Shown one piece after another: positions 1-12,900 of a stretch of 26,450 nt of DNA. The notes beneath the pieces are model-generated. The model made no database searches, had not been told where the DNA came from, and was given only the letters and a program-made list of their open reading frames with translations. Each line of letters starts with the position of its first letter. Position 1 is the stretch's first letter. The position numbers were made by a program, and so were the translations under genes. This DNA comes from a virus: positions 1 to 26,450 of IMG/VR virus record IMGVR_UViG_3300034102_004172; one strand, 5' to 3'.

Positions 1-955
1 TTGCTGGTAAAAATGATGATGGTTTATCCTCAAGGTCGTCATATGAACCAGTTATAGCTACAGTAGATAAATTTGGTTTATTGGTCAAATCCAAATAATC
101 TAGTTGAATTCTGCTTCCAGATCCTAGATTGTCCCAATATGAAGCACTTGTTGGGAGAATGGCATCATTATTTGCCTTTGCTTTGTATACGTTACCGTTG
201 TAGTAAACGATATCTCCAACTAAATATGGATTACCATTTGAGGTTGAGTGACTTTGTGTGAATGGTGCTGCAGATAATGGAGGAACAGTGGGTTTGTTTG
301 TTAGGTCATTGTATGAACCAGATAAGGCAACTGTTGATAGTGCAGGCGCATCATTTAGATCATCATAACTACCGCTTAATGCTACATCAGATAAGACTGG
401 GGCACCTGTCAGTGATGAATAGGATAAAAATCCATTAGAAAATCCAACCCCATCAAATTTCACAACATGTCCACTTTGTGGAGATGTAATTGTAACATCA
501 GTCAAATCAGTTAATGCTTCTACTGAAGATTCTTCTACGGATTGATTAATCCAACCATTTCCATTCCATCTAATTGTTTGACCTACTGATGGAGCTGTAA
601 TATCAACATCTGTTAAAGTGCTGAGAGTAGTTGTAATACCTGGTTTATTTTTGATGTAATCCAGTGCATTAATATCAGATTGATTCCAGTCTGTTTGAAC
701 TGGTGGTTGTGGAATAGTTGGTCTGTTTGAAATATCTGTATAATTTAATGTTGCGGGAATGAAATTGGTACCATCGGATCTCAACACTTGCCCTTGAGTG
801 AAGTTCCCACTGATATTGATTTGTAAATTTGTACCATTACCGAGATCATTATAAATTTCGTTAATGGTAGAATTTACTTTTTGAGCACCAGTGCGAAGAG
901 TATCCCCAGTACCATCATTCGATTGTGATCCCACATTGATGGTTTGTTTTGCCAT
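1..955 (-). CDS. Tail-fibre/baseplate protein with gp10-like N-terminus (partial, C-terminus off window)
   Basis: The frame is open from ATG at 955 to the left edge, so at least 318 residues are present and the C-terminus is missing. The N-terminus (MAKQTINVGSQSNDGTGDTL, then KVNSTINEIY) matches the T4 gp10 start pattern of a short beta strand, DDGTGD and INENFDELY, which in T4 roots the fibre on the baseplate. Downstream are phage-fibre repeats: two 'LTDV-ITsP-G' units near residues 125-185 and three 'VALSGSYDDL-ND/TNKP' units near 200-315. Residues about 240-278 (YLVGDIVYYNGNVYKAKA ... SYWDNLG) look like a carbohydrate-binding module of the CBM5/12 type. An AAGGAG ribosome site (969-974) lies 13 bases upstream, behind a late promoter. 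Position after the giant gene equals that of gp10 in T4. Fibre identity is fairly sure; gp10 orthology rests on the N-terminus and order only. Confidence 0.8.
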   Translation of the reverse strand, partial: MAKQTINVGSQSNDGTGDTLRTGAQKVNSTINEIYNDLGNGTNLQINISGNFTQGQVLRSDGTNFIPATLNYTDISNRPTIPQPPVQTDWNQSDINALDYIKNKPGITTTLSTLTDVDITAPSVGQTIRWNGNGWINQSVEESSVEALTDLTDVTITSPQSGHVVKFDGVGFSNGFLSYSSLTGAPVLSDVALSGSYDDLNDAPALSTVALSGSYNDLTNKPTVPPLSAAPFTQSHSTSNGNPYLVGDIVYYNGNVYKAKANNDAILPTSASYWDNLGSGSRIQLDYLDLTNKPNLSTVAITGSYDDLEDKPSSFLPA

Positions 956-983
956 TTGTCTGTAACAGCTCCTTTCTATGTTT

Positions 984-991
984 TATTTATG
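984..991 (-). promoter_or_regulatory. T4-type late promoter (CATAAATA) for the fibre gene
   Basis: The minus strand reads CATAAATA, one base from the T4 late consensus TATAAATA and matching the NATAAATA form known from cyanomyoviruses. It overlaps the stop codon of the giant gene (987-989) and sits about 28 bases upstream of the fibre ATG, followed by the AAGGAG site. This should let the fibre gene be transcribed independently of the 16-kb gene before it. T4-type late transcription uses a gp55-like sigma factor, which is not in this window. Confidence 0.6.
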
Positions 992-3900
992 ATTGATCAA
1001 AGGTCACCGCAGTACCATCAAATGATACAGATGTTGAATCGAATAGGAAACTCTCTTCATTTTCATCTACTTCATTTATAATTTCAATAGTGGGATATGC
1101 ATAATTTGATCCACTATTCACTAGATCGACTCTGGATACACCAACTAATGCTTTGATTTGAGCATCAAATCCAGTAGCAGAGTCAATACTTACCGAAGGT
1201 CTTGATGTATATCCGTCCCCACTTGATGTAACCGAAAGAGTTTTAATTCTTCCCTTAATAATGTCTACTAATGCCGATGCATTTCTTCCAAATACAGATC
1301 CAGTATAATCGAACGTGACCAGAGAGTTTGATGACTCAATAATAGCAACTGTTCTATCTTTATCTTCACCTTCAATTTCCAGTTCATCTCCAGTTTCGAT
1401 TGGAGGAACAACGTCAGCAGCGATAACGTCAGCATCAGAACCAATGTAAGAGAATGCAACAAAACTGGATCCAGATCTAGGAATTTCTGCAAAAATAATT
1501 CTAGAACCAACTAGTTCAAATGCAACTCCAGGTTCCTGGATAACACCATTCAGTGAAACAATCAAGTTATTTTCTGGTTTAATATTTGAGGACTCGGAAC
1601 CAGCAGTAACAGTTAGTGAGTAGAATACTTCATCTAACTTGAGGTTGAAACTATTTCTGAGTGAGTCAAATTCAAAACTAATATCGTCAAGTTTCCTCAA
1701 TTTACCAATGTATGAAGAGTGGAATGTTGCCCCAAGTTCTGGGGGTTCTGAAAACTCAATGATGTCACTGAATGTGGTATATGATTGGCCTGGTGGTTGT
1801 AGAATACCATTTACGAATACTAATAAATGACCATCTGGATTTGGATAATATGCAGTTCCATTATTGATAGTTACCTTGAATGTACTTTGTACGCCATCAA
1901 ATCCTCTGAAACTCCTATCAATTCTACCAACAACTTCTCCAACTGAACTAATTATAGATCTATATCCAGACTTGGAAATAGTCTGTGCATATTGATTGAA
2001 TGTTCCCTTAACTCCACTTAGATATAGTCTGTACGCAGTACCAATAGGAATAATTCTCTCAACAAATCCATAAGCTTCTGATGAGATTATTTCTGCGTTG
2101 GCGATTTGCGCTACACCAACTGGGAAATTGTTATTTGGTTCATAGTATAGGATGGTGTCTCCGATAGCAAATAGATCTTCAGTTAAATTTCCAACATATA
2201 ATTCAACTGTACTACCCTCATTGATATAATCAATGATTCGTGCAGTCTGAGTCAAAATTGCTTCATTATTGACAACTCCACCAATCTCAAATACTGTAGT
2301 TTCTTCATCAGGTAAAGTTAGAGTCAATTTATAGATATTTGTCGTTTGAATTATATCAGCAAGACCAATTTGAGTACCCTCATAATACTCAACATCAATA
2401 TAGATATCACTAGTGCTTGAGTAAATTACAGAAGAAACATCAAAATTGCCTTCATAAAACTCAGTATCTAAAGTTAACTTGGATCCAGAATTGTCAAGTA
2501 CTGGAGCAGATACACTATAGAAGTTACTAATGGTTGAAATTGCACTAGTTTTAAATCCTTTTACTTTTTGACCATTTGTGAATGAACCAGTTAGATCTGA
2601 TACCTGTACTTTACTTGAGACTGATACCACAGTTGCCACATATCCATCATCATTTATTAGTATATTTCCGATTGAAAATTGACCAGAATTCATAACAATA
2701 TCTACATAATTAAAGTTTTCACTGTAACTATATGAATATACAGTTCCATTAATTGATGCAAATCCTTGTCTGGTGATTGTTTCGCCAACTTTAAAGATCT
2801 CAATTGGATTGCTGAAGTTTACTCTAATTCTAGTGAGTAATTTCTTTATTGTTGCACGGTTAGTAGTGATAGACTTAATCTCACCATTAATTTGAGATGT
2901 CAATCCATAGATATAGTCACCAGAATTTAATCCTCCTAGAATACCAGTATCATCTATTCTGGATGGGTATATTGAATTTGGTACTGTGATTCCATTTTCT
3001 GCAATAATTTCATTGTCTTCAATATATGATGAATTGTTTAGTGTATTGAGTAAGATTGACATCTTGCTATCAATAAACGCATTAATCTCAGATATTTCAG
3101 ATGCAGTTAAAGCAATACTAGTATCTGTATATGAATAGAATCCAGTATTAGGTGCTGGTGATACTAAACTCTCTGCTATGGCCTGCTTCATGTAATCCCT
3201 AACTTTAGTGTAGGCAAAGAGACTTTGTACTAACTCACCTTGTAGGGAAATGATAGTACCAGTTGCAGCATCAATATATGACTGAGTTGCGAATAGGATT
3301 GCACTATTTCCATTTGTCAATAGATCATATACAATCGCATCCATGATATACCCCATATCACGTAAGCACTTATCATTTCCACCAGGGACAGAGAATGTTG
3401 GGTAATTCTGTAGTGTCACTAGCATTGTCTCTGCCTTGATATAGTTCTTATTGAACATAATCAGTTTAGCAGCATTTCTATATGCAATATTTGAAGCACT
3501 GTCAGTTGTTCTAGTAATACCAGTTAGGTTTCCATTCTGTACTGCTTGTGATAGGATTGCGAATAGAGTAGTAATAGCGGAAGCAACATTAGCACATTTT
3601 GGTGTGCTTGTGTCTACAGTTACATCGAGGTCTTTGACTTGAGTTTTGGTTGTATATCCACCTAAAGTAATGGTCTCATTACGCATGGCCTGAATTGCCA
3701 TGTCCCTTGCCTGATTAAATGCATATACTGCTTGTACTTCCTCTCCAGCAAGATATCCATTAGTAATGTACAACTGAGCAGCATCATACATCTTATGGTT
3801 TCCACCATAACGAATATTGAAAGACAACTCACCAAGAATCGCAATGATATCATCAATACAATTCTGATTGCCATTTGGAATAGTGAACGTTGGATACTGA

Positions 3901-6900
3901 TTCAACATTCTTCCTACTGCAACTTCTGCAATTAGTTGCTTGTTTGCTTCAATTAGATTTGCTGCATCAAAGTTTCTATTCTGGTATTGATCTCTCTCTG
4001 GTAGAAGAATAGAGATTGCCTTTGTGAATAGAGTATCAATTGCGGATTTAATATTTGCACATTGACCACCATAGGTACCATCATCTAGAGTAATTGTATT
4101 GTCAGTGTACTTAGGTGTAGACGACCATTGTGCAGAGTATATTGTATTTGTTCCAGTAATTCTCCAATTATCTACAGCATATTGGCAAAGTCTATTTGTT
4201 TGCTCAAGAGCATAGATTGTTGGTAGAAGTTCATCCTTCACATATAGGATATCATTCACAGCATTGATATAATATGTCATAGCATCAATAGTATTAGCAT
4301 CACCACCAGAAATCAAGTCTGCGATGATTGATGGGATGATATAATCTTTAATGTCTCTAATGCAAGTATTTTTACCTTCTAGTCCGTTTGGATAAACAAA
4401 CGCATTATATGGAACTCCATTCAAGTAGTATGTGAAATAATTAGTAGTTAATCCTACAGATTCCTCTGCAATAAATTTCCTGTTGAACCAGAGAGCATTT
4501 GACGCATCCTTATATACATCACCAGTTGTGCATAGTACTTCATTGATCAATGACCACAAAGTATCAATTTTGGATCTAACGTCAGCGCAATCTCCAGGAT
4601 CTGTGGTAATGTCAAGAGGCTTAATAGGACTTTGATTTGTGTATTGTGGTGTTTGTGATAGATCTCCAATAACAGCTTGCTGACATAGAAGATTCATTTG
4701 CTCATGAGCATATAGACTTTGCAGAACCTGCTTAGTAATATATCTCAAACCGCCATTTTCATCAATATAGAATCTTGCTCCAGTTAAGGTATTATAATTT
4801 CCACCCTTTTCAATATCATCAGCAACTGCTTGTAGTAGAAGATTTAGGTCAAGTTTGCATCTGCTAGTTCCATCACCTGTTCCATCCTCATCTCCTGGAA
4901 TAATCAAATCAGAATATAGATTCTTCATTCTTCCAGCAGCTTCTTCGATGATATAAGTTGCATTCAATCTAATTAAATTAGCTGCATCTCTAAATCTGTG
5001 ATGTGTATCATCATAGAATTGATATGTGATAATTTTATCAGTTGCAGAATATACTTGCTCCACATCAAATGGGATATCCAAGTATGTGGAAATTATCGCA
5101 GTAACTGTTCCAATATTAGTTCTTGTTATAGAAGAAATTGATCCAGTGCTAATACCTTGGGTTACTATCGCAAATAATGTGGTGATAGAAGATGCAACGT
5201 CAGCACAATCTCCAGGGATATAAACTCCTGGTTCTCCAGATTGATCTCCCTCTACAGTCAGATCCTTCACTTGAGTTCTGGTTGTATAACCACCTAAAGT
5301 GATGGTCTCATTACGCATGGCCTGAATTGCAAGATCTCTTGCCTGATTAATTGCATAAACAGACTGAGTTTCTTCACCTGCCAAATATCCATTAGTGATG
5401 TATAATTGTGCTACATCATACGCTCTATGGTTTCCACCATATTTTACGTTAAAGCACAATTCATCCAAGATAGAAATGATATCATCAATGCAGTTTTGAT
5501 TTCCATTTGGTACAGTAAATCCAGGGAAGTTTGCTAGCATTCTTCCTACTGCAACATCCGCAATTAGAAGTTTGTTAGCAAGAATTAAATCAGAAGCATC
5601 TGCGTATCTTCCTGATACAATGTCATCATTTGAAACAAATGACTTATCAGTTGAAATTGTATCTCCAATAGAGAATGAACCAGACTTCTCACCAAGGAAA
5701 ACATATTTTAATGCATAGTTAACTCCAATAACCTCTGCTGTGAATCCGCCATTAGTTACAATTTGATCTCCTGCCTGGAAGTTTCCTCCCAATAGAGATT
5801 TGTATGCCAATTTCTGAACCATTGCAGTTTCATTAGCAGTAAAATCACCAGTTGAATTGATATATTCAATTTCTAGATTTTGGATAAATTCTCCATTTTG
5901 GAAAGTTGTGGAATCATCATATACATTTTCGAATGTTGTTGATGAAACAATTTCAAATTCTGGGAATTTACCTTCGACCTTTAAAGTGGAATCATCTAAA
6001 TCTACAACTTCAATACTAGACTTACTGATATCATCAATGATGACATTGGGGTATTCTGGTTGTATAATTCTGTTGTATAGCAGAGCAGAGAAAGTACTTG
6101 GATCACTAATTGAAATTGATGAAAGTGGTTCACCAGTTGTTGGATCAATGTATGGACTGATACTTGTTACTCTAGCAAGAATTCCTGTTTTAGCAGAGAT
6201 GATGTAATCATTAAACTTAATATCCAATAGTCCAGAAGGACTTTCATAGGTACCAGAAGTTTTACTAACGATAATTTCATTAGTTACTATACTTGTAGTA
6301 GAATCTAGGTTGATTTCTTCAACAACAGCAGTTTTTCCGCTGGTGTTTGTGATAGATTCTTGGAATTGGAAGGTATTTGTATTTTCTAGTTCTGTTACAG
6401 AAACTAAATTAGCACTCAATCCTGTTGCAGATGCAAGAATGATTTCACCTTCTTGGAAAGTTCCATTGATATTGAATACTCTAATGGTGGAAGTTGTTGA
6501 CGAAATTACAGTCGCTGTAGCAAGGCTCAAAATACCTCTAATTGTCTGACCAAGTTCTGGTAGAATACCACTAGAATCTTCAATTGCAATCTCATATGAT
6601 GGTAGGAATTGCAATGTTAACATTGCATAACTTACCTTTGTTGGTGCAGGAGGTGGCTCTTTAAATACGATGCTTCCTTGAATGATCTCATATGATTCTA
6701 CTGGTGATTGTGCAATACCATTCAGAATTACTTGTACTTGACTGGTATTGGCAATAATTGTAGAACCATCAATAGTTAGTGGGAAAGAAGTTCTTTCACC
6801 ATCAAATAGATTTGAAATATCATCAATTTTCTGTACATATGAAGTGAGAATTTCTTCCGATGAAGTTAGTCTCTTAGTTCTGAATAAAACTTGAGTATTA

Positions 6901-9900
6901 TCAAACTCTTTGTATACAGGTTCAACGAGACCAAAGTTGTCAATATTTGCAACTACTGAACTCTCAATCAAATTAACACTCTTTGTCAATTGGAAATCTG
7001 TTTTATCAGTCAGTCCTTTTTCTTCATTGTAAACTCCAATTTCACCAAATAATTTAAATCCAGTTGGGTGAGTGTTGTCTAGTACAATAGTCTTCCATTG
7101 GTCGATTGAAACTGGGCTCTTAATGTTATATGAGAAGGCCTGATATAGATAAGAGTCCTGTACCTTCTGTACAATCTCGTTGGTTTTACCAACGTCATCG
7201 AGGAACTTACCAGCAGTTTTTGTGATTGAATCGACCTGAATAACTCCTTTCGCAGCATTGATATTATTGATTGTTCCACTAGATTTAGAAATTGTTCCAG
7301 TCACAATCTGACCTTCTGCGAAGGTACCTTCGGTATCGATTAGTTTTAGTAGTCTAGGACCAATTTGCCATCCATCATTTCCAGAAACATATCCTTTTGC
7401 AGAAGAGTTTTCCAGAGAATCTCCCTGATAAACCAATTCACCAGAAAGGAATCTACCAGTTTCTACAACTGCTTCTGCAGATCCACCAAATGAATTGGTT
7501 AGTAGAATCTGTCTACCACTACCAGTATTCACGAATGAAATATAGTTACCAGATTCTGCATCTCCTGGTGTCAGAGCAATTCTCAACTGATCATTTTCAA
7601 GACCAGCAGTAGTTCCAGAAATAGCATAGTAAATTTGACCAGGAACAATGTATCCAAATGAAGTGATTGGGAATGCTGCACCCTCACCCAAATCTTGAAT
7701 GTCAAATGTTATTTCAGACCCATTTCCAATACCATGTGGGAATGGTAGTTGGAATAGACCAAGATCTAGGTTGATTACGTAGGTAAATGTAGATTTTAGT
7801 TCAATTGTTGGTTCGGTACTATATCCAAATCCAGGATTTTTGATTAGAATACCGCTAATTCTACCGTTTCTAATTTCTGCCTCAGCAGTAGCGCCAGATC
7901 CACCGCCACCAGTGATTACAACTTCAGGGATAGAAGTATAACCGCTTCCTGGATCAATTACTTTAATATTGCTCAGTACACTAGTATTGATTAATTGTAA
8001 GTTTACTGGGAAAGTGATTTCTGGTCTAAGTGTATAGTCATGGGTATAATCGAAACCAAAGTTATTGTTTCTTAATTTTTTGATTTTACCTACGTTCTCA
8101 CCCTTAACGAAAATAGAAGCTCCAGTTCCTTTTGGTGGAATGATTACCTCAAGAACGGCACCAGAACCAGCTAGATTTGGACCAAGAATACCATCAATAG
8201 CATCAACATCAACAAATGCCTCAGTGTATCCCTTTCCAGGATCCGTAACAACAACCTCAATGATTTGGCCAACTGGATCACTATTTCCATCTACTCTAAT
8301 TCTAACCTTACCTCCGTTACCATCTCCAAGAATTGGTACACCAAAGTACTCACCTGGTTCATATTCAGTTCCAGGAGTTCTAATTTCAACTCTCTCAATC
8401 TTTCTAGATGATTGGATGTCAGTAATGATTGGTAGTTTTTTGTAGAATCCACCACCACTGATCAGACGAATCGATGAAATCGATCCAGCAACTTTTGTTG
8501 ACTCTGTTGAGTATGATGATGTGAATGACTGTGCATTCTTTTCTGGGTCGATATCCAATTTAAACTTAAACTTATTAGCACCCGTAGTGACAGTAGCTCC
8601 TTCCAAAGAACTAATTTCAAATCTTCCAATGTATGGACTTCTAACTACGTCAATGTAGGAAGATTTTGCTACTGGACTGAATTCATTAATTCTGGATGGG
8701 TCTGCATAGTAACTGATATTAGAAACATCATCCGTAACCTTAAACGAAATGAATGGAGATACCCCAGGAGCATCTAATCCAGGAGTTCCTCTTCTTACAA
8801 TATTTTTGAATGTGTATTCAATCTTGTTGAGATTATCTCTATAGAATGATAGGTAATATCCTTGGTTTGATGGATCTGATACATCAAACGTATACTGTTG
8901 CCCATAAATGAATTTAAATACTGGATGCTTGACGTAAATTAAGATTTGCGTACCAGATCCAATAAACGATCCTGGAACTTCCCTTATTTGGAAAATAAAT
9001 TCTCTCTGAGAAAGAACCTGATCTACGTAGAAAGATCCATCTGCATAGGTATATTGTGGACTTGTTGATCCAAAAATATTATCTCCAGCATTTAAGTAAT
9101 GTGAAGTTGCACTTCTAATGTAAATTCTGTTTGTATTTGAAATTTCATCAATTTGAAGAGTCTTCTTGAGATTTGTGATTAGAGTAATCTTAGTTACAGA
9201 GGAAAGACCTGCAATAGTGACACTATTTCTTGCAGTATTGAAACTAAAATATGAACTTCCTAGAACAACTACAGAACCTTTAGCATACGGAGATCCTGCA
9301 ATAATTTCATCAATTCTTACTGCATAGTCATCATCACTATATGGTTTAAATGTTGCCTCTACTTCTACTGGGATATTAATTGCAAAAGTTCCTGGAGAAG
9401 TATTTACTACGCCCTCAAATCCATAATTTACAATTTCATTGATGGATTCATCCGAACTTCCTAAAGTGCCAGAATCAACTACAAAAGAACCAGTAGTATC
9501 AGCAACATAGATGTAATTATTGGAATAATCGATATCTACAATTTTTGCAGATGCAATGATAGCATTCAGACTATTTCTTTGAAGAAGATTTGTACCAACA
9601 TTGAATCTAAAATCTTGATTGATGTGTAATTGTCTAATGTTATCTAACTTCGATACATTGAAGTAATTGAAGAAGAATTTGCCAAATGCTTTAGATGAAA
9701 ATACTGCCTTTCTTCCACCTGGAGAAGGAACTGTAGCAGTTCTTGTACTCCAAGAATCATATACTGTGGTAGGAATATGATAATCTTGTGTCAATCCTGA
9801 TGTAGCAGCATTGAAATCTAATATTTGAAGTCCATCTGGACCAAGTGCATATGGGATATTGATGAGTTCTAAATTATTAACTACAGGAATAGTAATATTG

Positions 9901-12900
9901 GATCTGGTAATATCAAAACTATTATTTGTCAAATTGATAGTACCCATTCTCTCTGAGTCTGCATTCTTATCAAACTTCATTATGAAACCACTAGGATTCG
10001 CATAGTCAAAACCACTAAATTCTGCAGTAGGAGCACTGGTGTATGCTATAGCGTAATTACTATATCTGAACTCATCCAACTTGACTGGCCAAGAATTATA
10101 TGATGTAGTTGATCCAATTTCTACTGTTGATGGATTTAGATTGAAACCAGTGGTAATCTGTGCAACAGATGAACCATTAAAATATAAAGTATAAGTTGCA
10201 ATCGAAGAAGATGTGTTATAAGATTTGCTTACTGAAATGTGTCTATATCCACTACTCAACAGAGTCACTGCGTTAGTGATAGTAGTAAACTGTGAAATGG
10301 TAGCCCCACCATTGGAGATTCTTAATTTTCCAAAAGTTGATGGTGAAGAACTATCAGCAAATACCGAAACTTTAATTGAATTTGTTCCATCGGTTATGGT
10401 CAATAAATCTGGAACTTTTGCAGATGCTGCAGTATCCCACTTAAACCATCCTTCAATGGTCCAAACGTTTGACTGTGTTGTTAGTGCTGTTGCAGATAAT
10501 TTTGCATTTTGTGAAATAGTGTAGGCATTGGTGCCGAACTTGGGATCAGTGTTTACACTAACTGTTCCTGTGGATGTTAGGTTTGCATATCTACCTACAG
10601 TATCTGAATATGAAGATCCCTTATATAAGAACTGTGTTCTATTTTCAATGATATTACCAACTAAAGTAGGATCTCCAGAAACATCAGATGAACACTTGGA
10701 AATTTCTACTCCTTCTAGAGAGGTCATCTCATAAGAATTCAAGATATCACCATTAAACTTACACTTAATGATACCAGAATGCAATTGCGATGTGATATCC
10801 ACTGCAGTATATCCGATTGCAATTTCACCAAATATATCGATGGATGATTTTGCTGCGGATAGTGAAGTGATACTTGGGATTGAATATTCTTTATTGAAGA
10901 TTAAATCTCCATCTGCATCAACTTTAATTAGTGCTAGTTTTGTTTTTGTTGATGTGGATGAGTTCTCTAATGCAGATGTGATGTATAACTCATCATACTC
11001 ATCGATAAGCAGGCTCAGATCTTCGAACTTGGTATTTGAATATGATATTTCCTTTTGCCAAATCGTGTTGATCTTAGATCCATCAATCTTACACTTCACT
11101 AGAAGAATATTATCTGCTGCGGTTGACTGACCCAAAATATAAATGTTATTGTCACTATCAACTTGAATTGACTGTAGTTTTTCTGATGAAGATGTTGAAG
11201 TAATTTTTCTCTTGATTAGGACATCACCACCATTAGAAATATAGAATACAATTCCGTCGTTTACTCCATTGCTATTTGTTGTGGTATATCCACACGCAAC
11301 TACATTCTCTCCATATGCTGCAATATCTGTGATGTAATCATTTCTGTTTACTCCACTAATACCAGCAAGTTCTCTTTGCCAAGATAGAGATACTTCAGTG
11401 CCACTAGAATTTTCAGTATATTTTGCAATGAAAATATCTGGGTTGAATGCAGATGCTGAAAGTGGATTTGGGTAAGTTTGTCCAATTACATAAACATCTA
11501 GTCCATTTTTAGTTACGGATAATAATTGACAACGCTTCGCCTGTGCCGAAGGTTGAATAGATGTTAGTGATTTTGACCATAGTGTAGTACCCTCAGCATT
11601 TAACTTACTGATGTAACCATGGATATCACCATTTGTTGAAGTCACTGATCCAACATAGTATAGATTTTTGTTCTGATCTACAAATGAATTGTTAATGTTT
11701 ACTCCAGATTGATACTTTTTGTTTACTGAATAGTATACTGATCTCTTTTGGATTTGTGGGTGAGATATTCTAATTTTTGGATTGTCAACATATCCTCTAC
11801 CAGAATTTGTGATATTGATTTTATCGAGGATACCTGTTTTTCCTACTACTGCCTTGACCTCGGCTTCTTGACCACTAATACTATCGATAAATGCTTCAAC
11901 TTCGATATTTGGATCATATCCAATACCACTTACTTCTACACTTACTTCCTCTAAACCTTTTACGGTAATGACCTTGAGTGTTTTACTTGTAGGTTCCATG
12001 ATTGGAGTTGTATCAACACTCACAAAGTCACCGATTTCCATATTGTGTGGTACAGCGGTCTGTACTACACCAAAATATTCATCCTGTGCGGTATTGTATT
12101 CGTATGTGTATGAAGTGATCTGTTCTCCTTGAATGGATTTAATTGATGCAGATGCACCATATCCTTCTGTACCTTCATCATCAAAAATCAGTCTATCATT
12201 GACTTGATAGTTAATACCTGGGTTTTCGATCAAGAAGTCTGAAATTTTTGCTTCTTCAAACTTTGTTGTAGTTTCAACTTCAATATCAACCTTTGATGAA
12301 ATATCAATCTTGGGGAAATAATCGAAGAGTTCTAACTTAGATTCTTCGAAAATTTGATCAGGATCACTCGCCTCAGATGAATCGATGAAACCATCTCTAT
12401 TTTCATCCTCAATTTCAAACGTTAGGACATCACCATTCTCTAGAGTTAGAGCATTTGTACTTTCATTTGGATCTCTTTCTACATCAATATCAACATTTTC
12501 AAATGGTGCTCTGTATCTAACAATACCAGTAGGGATGTTAGACTGGATTGCAAACTGCGTTAGATTCCAACTATCTGGAATTGAGTAGAAGTTTGGTCCA
12601 ATGATATATGGGAAAGCAGCACTTCCATCTGCATTTAAAGTTACGAAATAAGCATACGTACCTTCTGGGAATTCAGGAGTTTTGGTGAATCTGCCATTAT
12701 ATTGATCGAGATAAAATGCCTCACTTCTGAATACATACTCATAATCTTGAATGAAAGTTCCTGCAGGGAAGTCTTGTAAAGATGGACCTGCAATTCTATA
12801 TGGTTCTGGGTTAGTTACACTATTGAATACCAGATTCGTCTTAAGGCTGTAACTACTTTGGATTGGTACAATGTTGCTACTTAGATTTGTTGGGTCAGAC

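Larger units (their letters stand above)
3130..5620 (-). repeat. Five tandem alpha-helical repeats with conserved cysteines inside the giant protein
   Basis: Residues about 3880-4710 hold five units of roughly 120-200 aa starting near residues 3881, 4085, 4247, 4425 and 4588. Each opens with a (D/N)A(A/S)xLIxxN helix (DASDLILANK, DAANLIRLNA, DASNALWFNR, DAANLIEANK, NAAKLIMFNK). Each then has a cysteine before an acidic helix (NQNCIDDI, SRCKLDLN, KNTCIRDI, NQNCIDDI, NDKCLRDM), and units 1-4 end with a second cysteine (GDCADV, GDCADV, GQCANI, PKCANV) before an S-I-TLF helix. Similar repeats occur, from memory, in other marine T4-like virion proteins. Their function is unknown to me. Confidence 0.8.

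Noticed and set aside
1268-1510. Minus-strand frames in other phases inside the giant gene (1268-1510, 3662-3874, 7079-7279, 15140-15337)
   Set aside because: They overlap the giant gene fully, are Leu/Ser/Ile-rich shadow translations and have no initiation signals.
3130-5620. CRISPR array or diversity-generating target from the repeated DNA
   Set aside because: Repeats are long, in-frame and protein-coding with no short identical units and spacers. No reverse transcriptase or template repeat is visible.
8065-8445. Plus-strand open frame of 126 codons, with many other plus-strand frames across 1639-25696
   Set aside because: All lie antisense to the long minus-strand genes, lack ribosome sites and encode compositionally biased shadows of the repeat-rich genes.
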